DNA of 15,653 nt. It comes from an uncultured Coriobacteriales bacterium. GTDB taxonomy: Bacteria > Actinomycetota > Coriobacteriia > Coriobacteriales > UMGS124. The stretch spans positions 8,729 to 24,381 of the forward strand of contig CAIFEU010000018.1 in assembly GCA_903789505.1 (NCBI GenBank). The letters run 5' to 3'. Of this stretch, positions 1 through 6,051 are shown piece by piece (position 1 is the stretch's first letter; every line of letters begins with the position of its first letter). The notes beneath the pieces were generated by a model that did not search any database, was not told the DNA's origin, and was given only the letters and a program-made list of their open reading frames with translations. The translations under genes were made by a program, and so were the position numbers.

Positions 1-31
1 CACGAGGGACCGAGAGACCAAGGAGAGAGAA

Positions 32-253
32 ATGTCTGTGATACGCAAGGATCTGGAAGCCTGCATCGGTTGCGGGAACTGCGCGAAGATTTGCCCCATG
101 GACGTCATGAGGCTCGACGTCGAGCACGGCAAGTCCGTCATAGCGTACGTCTCCCAGTGTATGACGTGTGGGCAGTGCTGGCTCAATTGCCCGACGGGCT
201 CGATTGCCATCCAGAGTGAGACCGCGACCTTCGGACTTAACGCGGGGAGATAG
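32..253 (+). CDS. Small 2[4Fe-4S] ferredoxin-type protein
   Basis: A 73-residue protein with two complete CxxCxxCxxxCP cluster motifs: Cys11, 14, 17, 21 and Cys43, 46, 49, 53. The two motifs are expected to bind one [4Fe-4S] cluster each, so the protein should carry electrons between redox partners in the cytoplasm; there is no signal peptide or membrane segment. The start is well supported by the purine-rich ribosome binding site AAGGAGAGAG (20-29) just upstream of the ATG. No promoter can be seen in the 31 bases before it, so it is probably the last gene of an operon beginning to the left. In anaerobes such ferredoxins often accompany a flavoprotein subunit of the fumarate/adenylylsulfate reductase type, but the partner is outside the window. 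The family call is secure; the partner and pathway are unknown. Confidence 0.93.
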   Translation: MSVIRKDLEACIGCGNCAKICPMDVMRLDVEHGKSVIAYVSQCMTCGQCWLNCPTGSIAIQSETATFGLNAGR

Positions 254-784
254 CAGCACCAGCCTGCGGGTGGACTGATGGAGGGACCCTCGACGTCGAA
301 AAGATATCGGGGGTCCCTCTCGGCTTGGGCGGGCCCTACACGGCTGGTCTATTGAGACAGCCTGTCATGGAAAGATGATGATGGTGCCTCGTCGAAACGA
401 GGGGGGAACTGCGCCGAGGTTTGCTTGAGTTGCACATACGGGGTCTCGTGGGAACAGCTTCTGGGAACTTGACCTTTTGTGACGTTTATCGAATGGCTCT
501 CGTTCAGTTTGCATTGGATTACTACGTGCATTATTTCAATTGATTAGTCAAATTGCCATATCTTTGTGGGCGACTCCGTTTGGTATGCACCCGAAGACGG
601 CAGACCGGCATGTTACCGCCTCGGCTGCGCCCCTCCGGGGGCGAGGCATGCCACGCCCCGTGATGGGCGGGACTCTTCGCGACATCATGAGGGTGGCGCA
701 AACTCCCCAAGCCCCATTCGATGTTTGGGTTCAGGGAGTCTGCGCTTCATTTCGTCAGAATTGGTACTCGTTCAAACGGGGACG
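254..784. other. Gene-free gap, AT-rich in its middle
   Basis: About 530 bases lie between the convergent ferredoxin and FMN-domain reductase genes. Apart from the hairpin at 281-319 I see a small stem-loop CCTCGT-CGAA-ACGAGG (387-402), a GC-rich stem CGCCCC/GGGGCG (628-633 with 638-643), and a short dyad TTGA-N4-TCAA at about 540-551. The stretch around 481-540 is only about 38% GC, far below the genes on either side. The open frames here lack ribosome binding sites and resemble nothing I recognise. It could be decayed coding sequence or an insertion scar; I see no intact gene. Confidence 0.5.
281..319 (+). terminator. Terminator-like hairpin after the ferredoxin gene
   Basis: GAGGGACCC (281-289) pairs perfectly with GGGTCCCTC (311-319), and the stem can extend inward by about four more pairs (290-293 with 307-310, one of them G-T). 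The hairpin begins 28 bases after the ferredoxin stop codon. No real T-tract follows, so rho-independent termination is inferred from position and stem strength only. Confidence 0.55.
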
Positions 785-2761
785 CTATGCGATTTGGCTC
801 ATGGCGTCATCCAGGGCTTCGATGAACGCAGATGAGGTAAGTGTTGCCCCAGATATGGAGTCGACCGTCTTGCCGTTGCTCTGCAGCGCGCTCGAAATCA
901 ACTGGTCGAAGGCAGGCTCCCCAATGCCTGGGGTCTCGTGCTCTTCGATGACCTCGATGTTTGTCAGGGCGCCATCTGAATACGTGATTCTGAGGCGGAC
1001 ATCTCCGCCGATACCATCGTCACTTGTTCCGAGATACTGGTTGTCGCCAAGCTCCACCGGTTCCTCGGGTTCGGATGCGAGATCGCCCTTTCCAATTTCG
1101 TAGATGATGTTGGGCTCCACCTCGGGCAGGCTCGTCTCGGGAAGCGGTTCTTTGGGCATGGCGGCGTTCTTGCCGGCAATCTTTCCGAACGTCAGGCATT
1201 CTCCGACGTTTCCGGCGCCCTGATACCGTGCCGCCCAGACGCTCCCGAGTTCACCGGCGCTGTAGAGATGAGGGATGGGAACTCCGTTTGTATCGACGAC
1301 CTGTGCGTCGGCGTTTCTGCGAGGCCCACCTTGCGTGTTGGTGAGAAACGATGAGTATGCGACTGCATAAAGGGTCCCGCCGTCAAAGGCGCGCATGCTT
1401 TCTGGGGAGCGGCCAAACTGGTAATCGACTCCCTCCTGCGCGAAGTGGTTGAACGCGTCTATCTGATTGGAGAGGATGTCGGGGTCCGCCTCGATGAGGG
1501 TCGCGAGCTCCTCGACCGTGTCGGCGCTCACCATTTGTTTTTCGAGCTTGTCCATGTCCAAGCCGAGGTTCTTGATTTCGTCAAGCTCCGTGCTGTCGAA
1601 TATCAAGTGGGGATGCTCCATCTGAAATGGAATTCGCCACTTGCCGTTGGCATAGAGTCTGCCGTGGACTTCCTTTCCGTCCTCCCGCAGGTAACGGCTG
1701 CCGTCATCCGAAGCGATGAAGAGGGAGCCACTTGTGGGGAGCCTCAGGCTGTAATCTATGCGCTCCTGACCCGAGACCTTTACCGTTAGCCCAGCATAGG
1801 GAGTGCCGTATGACGCGAAGTTTCCGACATGCCACAGGTCGGCACCAACTTCCTGCGCCATCTTGATTCCATCGCCCGTGTTATAGAATGTGCCCTCAAT
1901 CGCATAGTGCGTTGCTCCGATGAAGTTCTGGAGCATCGTGTCATTGGCCTCATAGCCTCCGCACGCCAGGATTACGCCGTTGTTCGCGCGCACGAGGACG
2001 TCCTCGTCCTGCTTCTTGATTTCGACGCCCACGATTGTGCCGCTGGTGGGGTCCTTGATTAGATGCGTGGCGGGAGAGTCAAGCCACACACTGATTGAGT
2101 CGGAACGCTTGTAGACGTTTCTCTTCAGCGCCTTCCACAGCGCGCTGTCACTTATGACTCGATTGACGGTGTAAATCTCAACCGCATCGCCATAAGGGCT
2201 GTCGGGATACTCGGGCATCAGGCCGGGGAACTGGCTGTCCATCTCCGGGTTCTCGCTCCATTTGACCGGATTGTCGATGCCGAGATACGCCAAGTCCTCC
2301 GGAATCTCGGCAAGGCCTTCGCTAAACGCCCGTATTGCGTTATCGTCGTGGTCAATGGTTCCACACAGGTCGATGATGTAGTTGTACATGCGCTCGGCAT
2401 CGTTAGCCGCGAGGATGCACTGGTCACAATACCTTGTGTTGCCGCCCTCATCTCCCTTTGGTGCCTTTTCGCACACCAGCACCTTTGCGCCTGCGTCCGC
2501 GGCGTAGATGGAAGCTTGTGCTCCGGCGCCACCAAAGCCTATTACTACAACATCATATTCGGCGTTCCAGGCAATGGTGTCTGCGAAGGTGTGCGGGCCC
2601 TGGGTCGATGATGTCGCTTGGCCTGAGACGTCCTTATGAGACTCGTCCTTTGTCTGCGTTTCGCTTGAGTAGGCGAGACGTGTGCTTGAACCTATCACGG
2701 CACCGAGTGCTCCGGCTCCCGAAGCGGCCAGGAAACTGCGACGACTGACATCTATCTCCAT
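785..2761 (-). CDS. Tat-exported fumarate reductase-type flavoprotein with C-terminal FMN-binding domain
   Basis: A 658-residue FAD reductase expected outside the cytoplasmic membrane. In order: a twin-arginine signal (SRRSFL at 6-11 plus hydrophobic stretch), an FAD-binding Rossmann motif GFGGAG at 75-80 with acidic Glu98, the FAD_binding_2 catalytic body with the NTQGGPRRN and YQGAGN motifs near its end, then an acidic Pro-rich linker and an FMN_bind domain at about 574-658. The FMN domain ends in D634-S-I-S-G-A-T640, which matches the ApbE flavinylation motif, so Thr640 should carry covalent FMN that feeds electrons to the FAD site. It lies 28 bases behind the stop of a paralogue on the same strand, so the two form an operon. 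I chose the ATG at 2761, preceded by GGGGGA; the in-frame ATG at 2776 (five residues longer, preceded by AGAGAGAAG) is an alternative. The acceptor is unknown: urocanate-, cinnamate- and fumarate-type substrates all fit the family. Confidence 0.9.
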   Translation of the reverse strand: MEIDVSRRSFLAASGAGALGAVIGSSTRLAYSSETQTKDESHKDVSGQATSSTQGPHTFADTIAWNAEYDVVVIGFGGAGAQASIYAADAGAKVLVCEKAPKGDEGGNTRYCDQCILAANDAERMYNYIIDLCGTIDHDDNAIRAFSEGLAEIPEDLAYLGIDNPVKWSENPEMDSQFPGLMPEYPDSPYGDAVEIYTVNRVISDSALWKALKRNVYKRSDSISVWLDSPATHLIKDPTSGTIVGVEIKKQDEDVLVRANNGVILACGGYEANDTMLQNFIGATHYAIEGTFYNTGDGIKMAQEVGADLWHVGNFASYGTPYAGLTVKVSGQERIDYSLRLPTSGSLFIASDDGSRYLREDGKEVHGRLYANGKWRIPFQMEHPHLIFDSTELDEIKNLGLDMDKLEKQMVSADTVEELATLIEADPDILSNQIDAFNHFAQEGVDYQFGRSPESMRAFDGGTLYAVAYSSFLTNTQGGPRRNADAQVVDTNGVPIPHLYSAGELGSVWAARYQGAGNVGECLTFGKIAGKNAAMPKEPLPETSLPEVEPNIIYEIGKGDLASEPEEPVELGDNQYLGTSDDGIGGDVRLRITYSDGALTNIEVIEEHETPGIGEPAFDQLISSALQSNGKTVDSISGATLTSSAFIEALDDAMSQIA

Positions 2762-2789
2762 AGGAGATTCCCCCATCCGCTTCTCTCTG

Positions 2790-4388
2790 CTACAGGTTCT
2801 TGAGTGAGTTACGTGCGGCGAGCCTGCCGAACACCGCGCAGTCAGCGTAGTCGCCTCCGCCCTGGAAGAACTCTCCCCACACGCTGCCGAGCTCTCCGCA
2901 CTCATAAAGGTGGGGAATCGGCTCTCCCTTGGTGTCGAGCACCTCGGCACCTGCCCCGCGGCGGGGTCCACCGTTGGTGTTCTCAAGCTGCGGCACGCAC
3001 AGCATTGCGTAGAACGGGGCGGTGCGGATGGGGGTTAGCGTCTCGGCAGGGCGGTAGAACGCGTCGTCGAGGCCCTCATCGCAGGAGCGATTCCAGTTCT
3101 GCACGGTCGTCGCGAGCTCGTCGGCGGGAACGTCGATTTGCGACGCCAGCTCTTCAATCGTATCGGCGCGATACGCCCAGCCGTCCGCGACGGGGTCGGT
3201 CGAGATTTGCGTGGGAATCGCCCCGGCATCCAGTCCTGCCTGGTCGAAGATGAACCATCCCTTTGCGGGCATCGGGTTCACAAGCGCCCACTGGCCGCCA
3301 TAGTTGACCATTGCGTGACGCCATCCCACCGCCGTGCGGAGATCGCCATCAGCGCTCGAGTGGTCGAGGCACGTGAGCGCGCCGTCGAAATCCATATAGA
3401 ACCTTCTGCCGCCAATGCCGACGGTGATGCCGTAGCGCTTGGAGGAGTAGAAGGAGTCGACCGAGAGGAACCTCGTGTTCTCGAGGTCGCGCAGACCCAT
3501 CCAGTACATCTGGCCACCGCGCATGCGCCATAGGTCTGCACCGACCGCCTGGGCTGCGAGGATTCCGTCTCCGGTGTTGAGGGTCGCGATGCTGGGATAT
3601 GCCTTGCGCACGCCAGTGTAGGTGAAGCGCATCTCCTCATTCATCTCGAACCCGCCAGTGGCGAGCACAACGCCGCCGCGTGCGCGGTAGCGCTTACCTC
3701 CAGCGACGACGCCGGTCACCTCCTTGGTCTGGGAATCCTGGATGAGTTCCTCGAGGGGCGTCTCCTTGAGGTAGGTAAGTCGGTCGCCGGAGCGCTCGTC
3801 CATCACCTGGGCGAGGAAGTCGGTCGTGCTGGTTGGGCCCTCTTCGTTCTCCTCGTCAAAGTGGACGAACCCCATCGCGTTGTAGTTAGGCAGCTCGGGG
3901 AAGTCGAACGGGATGCTGTCGAGCTGGTCCTCAACCGAAGTGCCGGGAACGTCGCGGACGAGCCACTCCTCCTTGGCACCAAGGGTATTGAACCAGTCCT
4001 TGTTCTCCACGAGCCCTTCGGCGAATGACCGCAGCACGTCGTCGGGAGTTTCGGCGTTGCCGTCCATTGCCTTGAGGTGGACAAGCACATCGTCGGCGTT
4101 GTCAGCGTAAATCGTGTATCCAGCGGCGTAGGCGCTGTTGCCCCGCGGACCGTCGCCCTTTTCCAGCAGTAGCACCGTGGCGGCGTCGTCCTCGGTGATG
4201 GCGGTGATTGCGGCGCAATAGCCCGCCATGCCTGCCCCGCACACGATTACATCGTACTCGCCGTCCCAGCTCGCCTCGTCGGCGAGGGCGGGCGTCCCGA
4301 CGGCCTGGCTGCACGCAATAGCCCCTGCGGTCACGGCGGCGCCTGCGGCGATGAGACCGCGACGAGAGATGCTCGTTGAGTTGTCCAT
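2790..4388 (-). CDS. Tat-exported FAD-binding fumarate reductase-type flavoprotein without FMN domain
   Basis: A 532-residue paralogue of the downstream gene. It begins with a twin-arginine signal (SRRGLI at 8-13, probable cleavage after TPALA at residue 36), then the FAD dinucleotide motif GAGMAG at 51-56 and the FAD_binding_2 body, closing with NTNGGPRRG, PHLYECGELGSVWG and FQGGGD. The protein stops just after the FAD domain, so it has no FMN or haem domain and needs an external electron donor. The downstream reductase, or a membrane cytochrome encoded elsewhere, could serve. A Cys at residue 26 in the signal (AIAC) is a poor lipobox; Tat/SPI export is more likely. The ATG at 4388 has AAGGGGA six bases upstream; the frame extends upstream to about 4568 but that part overlaps the promoter and reads as non-coding. 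It is the first gene of the two-reductase operon. The substrate is unknown. Confidence 0.9.
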   Translation of the reverse strand: MDNSTSISRRGLIAAGAAVTAGAIACSQAVGTPALADEASWDGEYDVIVCGAGMAGYCAAITAITEDDAATVLLLEKGDGPRGNSAYAAGYTIYADNADDVLVHLKAMDGNAETPDDVLRSFAEGLVENKDWFNTLGAKEEWLVRDVPGTSVEDQLDSIPFDFPELPNYNAMGFVHFDEENEEGPTSTTDFLAQVMDERSGDRLTYLKETPLEELIQDSQTKEVTGVVAGGKRYRARGGVVLATGGFEMNEEMRFTYTGVRKAYPSIATLNTGDGILAAQAVGADLWRMRGGQMYWMGLRDLENTRFLSVDSFYSSKRYGITVGIGGRRFYMDFDGALTCLDHSSADGDLRTAVGWRHAMVNYGGQWALVNPMPAKGWFIFDQAGLDAGAIPTQISTDPVADGWAYRADTIEELASQIDVPADELATTVQNWNRSCDEGLDDAFYRPAETLTPIRTAPFYAMLCVPQLENTNGGPRRGAGAEVLDTKGEPIPHLYECGELGSVWGEFFQGGGDYADCAVFGRLAARNSLKNL

Positions 4389-4473
4389 GTTCGTCCCCTT
4401 GTCCCTGAGCGTTCCTGACGATTTCCCCGCGCGGCACGCTGCTGCTTCCGGTTCCGACGCGTCGCGCAAGACA

Positions 4474-4504
4474 AAGCTACGAGGTGCTTCAAGGGGAGAG
4501 TCAA
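4474..4504 (-). promoter_or_regulatory. Candidate MerR-type promoter with a 19-bp spacer
   Basis: On the minus strand a -35 hexamer TTGACT (4504-4499) is followed after exactly 19 bases by a -10-like TAGCTT (4479-4474). Over-long 19-20 bp spacers are the hallmark of MerR-activated promoters, and a MerR gene lies immediately upstream on the same strand. The spacer starts CTCCCCTTGAAG, like half of the dyad usually found in such promoters; the right half is degenerate. Transcription from here would leave a leader of roughly 80 bases before the first reductase gene. The -10 match is weak (3 of 6), so this remains a prediction. Confidence 0.5.
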
Positions 4505-4640
4505 CGAGGGGAACCGTGGAGATTCGGGCCGCCCCGGAGACGGGACGATAACGTCGGCGCCATGACACTCCGCCAGCTCAACGCCCCTATCGGCGGGATG
4601 GGGCCATCGAGGGCGGGTTCGTTGGGCAAGCGACGGGAGG

Positions 4641-4657
4641 CCTCCCCCAAGGTGAGG
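4641..4657. promoter_or_regulatory. Imperfect dyad, possible second MerR box
   Basis: CCTCCCC-CAA-GGTGAGG is a 17-bp dyad whose arms match at six of seven positions. Read on the minus strand it begins CCTCACCTTG, very close to CTCCCCTTG inside the promoter spacer at 4480-4498. The size and layout suit a dimeric MerR protein. No good -35/-10 pair surrounds it, so it may be an auxiliary operator, part of a terminator for the MerR gene, or chance. Confidence 0.3.
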
Positions 4658-4719
4658 CGGAGCGTGTTGGTATGGATTGACGAGAAACCGACAGACTCGG
4701 TGGACTCGGAGGGAGCTGC

Positions 4720-5646
4720 CTATGCGCGTGGGTCGTCAATCACCCTCACGAGGAACACGGCTCGAGAGTAGTCCTCGAAGAAGCCGCATTCCTGCATGAG
4801 CACGAGCTTGCCATCAAGGCTGTCCACATCGATGTTCTCGAATGCCGGGGCTCCATCATCGCAGCTGCGAGCTCCGTCAGGTTTGTCCCCGCCGAAGCCG
4901 AACGCTCCGTAGCACTTGCGCAGTGGCTTCCAGCTTTCGATGTCGGAGGCGCTGGTCACGAGCCAGCAGCGGTCTTTGGCCGCAGGCAGCTCGAACTCGA
5001 GAAAATCCTGAGGCATAGTTATCCCACCTAGGGGGATGTCGTCGCGCATCTCACAGCAGAAACCGCGCACGTCCACGAAGCCCGACATGAGGGTCCCGAG
5101 GCCCTGCAGCCTGCCGTAGCGTGGCAGGCACGCCCACTCGAGCGGACCCTGCCGCTCGAACCACGACTCAAGAGTCGCTGGCCCATCCCCACGCGGAGGA
5201 AGATATGCGAGCAGATGCAGCCGGGGGCATTCCAACGTGAAAGAGACTCCCCCGATTTTATGCGACCGCAAGATTGAGACGTCCTGAGAGAGACGTTCGA
5301 GCATGCTTAGCTGTCGGGTGGCGACGGCAATTTCGACAGCCTTCTCTTCCTGAGCCTTGCGAATTCGGGAAGCGGCCGAGTCGAAGTCGAGCTCGTCGAG
5401 CTCGTTGTTTGTCACTACGACGTCGTCATATCCCCTCATCGGGAGCCCTAGCTCCTTGGCGAGACGCATGTTACCGAGGCGATACAGCTGGTCTGCGTCG
5501 TAATATCGATATCCGGTCTCAGGGTCGCGCCAGCGGGGGGAGACGGTCCCCTTCTCGTCGTAGAACCTCAGAGTTTTGGGGCTCAACTGGGTCAGTTTCG
5601 CCATCTCTCCGAGTGTGAAGAGGTTAGCCCCGTCCCGTCGCTTCAT
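4720..5646 (-). CDS. MerR-family transcriptional regulator with a large C-terminal effector domain
   Basis: A 308-residue protein. Residues about 9-70 form the MerR winged helix (FTLGEMAKLTQLSPKTLRFYD, then DPETGYRYYDADQLYRL), followed by a dimerisation coiled coil at about 88-121. Residues about 130-305 form a ligand-binding region that I cannot assign to a named subfamily; it contains adjacent Cys residues (FCCEM) but no obvious metal-binding array. The ATG at 5646 is preceded by GGGAG six bases upstream; the overlapping ATG a few bases earlier reaches a stop after two codons, which settles the start. It is followed on the same strand by the two-gene reductase operon, whose candidate promoter has the long spacer MerR proteins act on. 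The likely role is ligand-dependent activation of those reductases, perhaps by their substrate. The family is certain; the target is inferred. Confidence 0.92.
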   Translation of the reverse strand: MKRRDGANLFTLGEMAKLTQLSPKTLRFYDEKGTVSPRWRDPETGYRYYDADQLYRLGNMRLAKELGLPMRGYDDVVVTNNELDELDFDSAASRIRKAQEEKAVEIAVATRQLSMLERLSQDVSILRSHKIGGVSFTLECPRLHLLAYLPPRGDGPATLESWFERQGPLEWACLPRYGRLQGLGTLMSGFVDVRGFCCEMRDDIPLGGITMPQDFLEFELPAAKDRCWLVTSASDIESWKPLRKCYGAFGFGGDKPDGARSCDDGAPAFENIDVDSLDGKLVLMQECGFFEDYSRAVFLVRVIDDPRA

Positions 5647-6051
5647 TTCATGCTCCCGACTTTTTGCCGGTACCCGCTACGATGCGGATGCCCTGCGGGG
5701 ATGGTAACACGGGGTGCGTGTAAGAAGCATTGACCCTGGGGAGTGCAGAAGCTGCCCCCTCCGCGGCCAAGCCGGCTCCTTCGCCCTCTCGCCCGCATCC
5801 GCCAAATGTTACGCCCCGGCGCTCGTCACATGGGTAACGGCGATATCATTTAGTTGTAATCAGATAAATCTTTCTATTCAGAAATAAATAAAAATTGAAC
5901 TGACAATACGATTCCATTTCCGTTGCGGGTTCCTGAAACACGGACTCTAGCATCGTCGGTGTCGTGCGCGCGGCGCGGTGGGACGCCCGTCCGCCACGCG
6001 CGCGACGGGTGTCGAATCGACGGAATCGACGACGAGAGAGGGGACCACCGC
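5647..6051. other. Divergent gap with an AT-rich island
   Basis: About 400 bases lie between the leftward MerR gene and the rightward phosphoesterase gene and should hold both promoters. Positions 5841-5920 are only about 25% GC, a sharp island in this genome, ending in TTGAAC (5895-5900) and TACGAT (5907-5912), promoter-like hexamers that are not properly spaced with each other. A TTGACC (5730-5735) is followed by a bulged stem GGGG..GCAG/CTGC-CCCC (5738-5759). GGTAAC or GTTAC occurs three times (about 5703, 5808, 5833), the last two as an inverted pair. I cannot place a promoter with confidence. Confidence 0.45.

Larger units (their letters stand above)
4389..4719. other. Regulatory gap between the MerR gene and the reductase operon
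   Basis: This 331-base stretch separates the MerR stop from the first reductase ATG, both on the minus strand. It holds the 19-bp-spacer promoter (4474-4504), a GC-rich near-dyad at 4641-4657, and the perfect palindrome GGGAGGCCTCCC (4635-4646) overlapping that dyad. I found no credible gene. The length and the internal promoter suggest that the regulator and the reductases are separate transcription units. Confidence 0.55.

Noticed and set aside
349..531. 60-residue open frame on the minus strand with an ATG after an AT-rich promoter-like stretch
   Set aside because: No ribosome binding site before the ATG, no recognisable domain, and composition like random intergenic sequence.
540..551. 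FNR/CRP-type operator TTGA-N4-TCAA
   Set aside because: The spacing is N4 where the FNR/CRP half-sites need N6, and no gene start lies nearby.
540..1103. Open frame of 187 codons on the plus strand entering the FMN-domain reductase
   Set aside because: Its second half lies antisense to the conserved FMN-binding domain, which is clearly the real coding frame; no ribosome binding site.
2380..2460. Possible cytochrome c or metal motif from the CDQC residues of the FMN-domain reductase
   Set aside because: The motif is CxxC without the following His and lies inside the FAD-binding domain, so it is not a haem site.
2762..2986. Upstream extension of the FMN-domain reductase frame
   Set aside because: It overlaps the end of the preceding gene and would bury the Tat signal; proper starts exist at 2761 and 2776.
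4389..4568. Upstream extension of the second reductase frame
   Set aside because: It would place about 60 extra residues before the twin-arginine signal and cover the candidate promoter; the ATG at 4388 has a good ribosome binding site.
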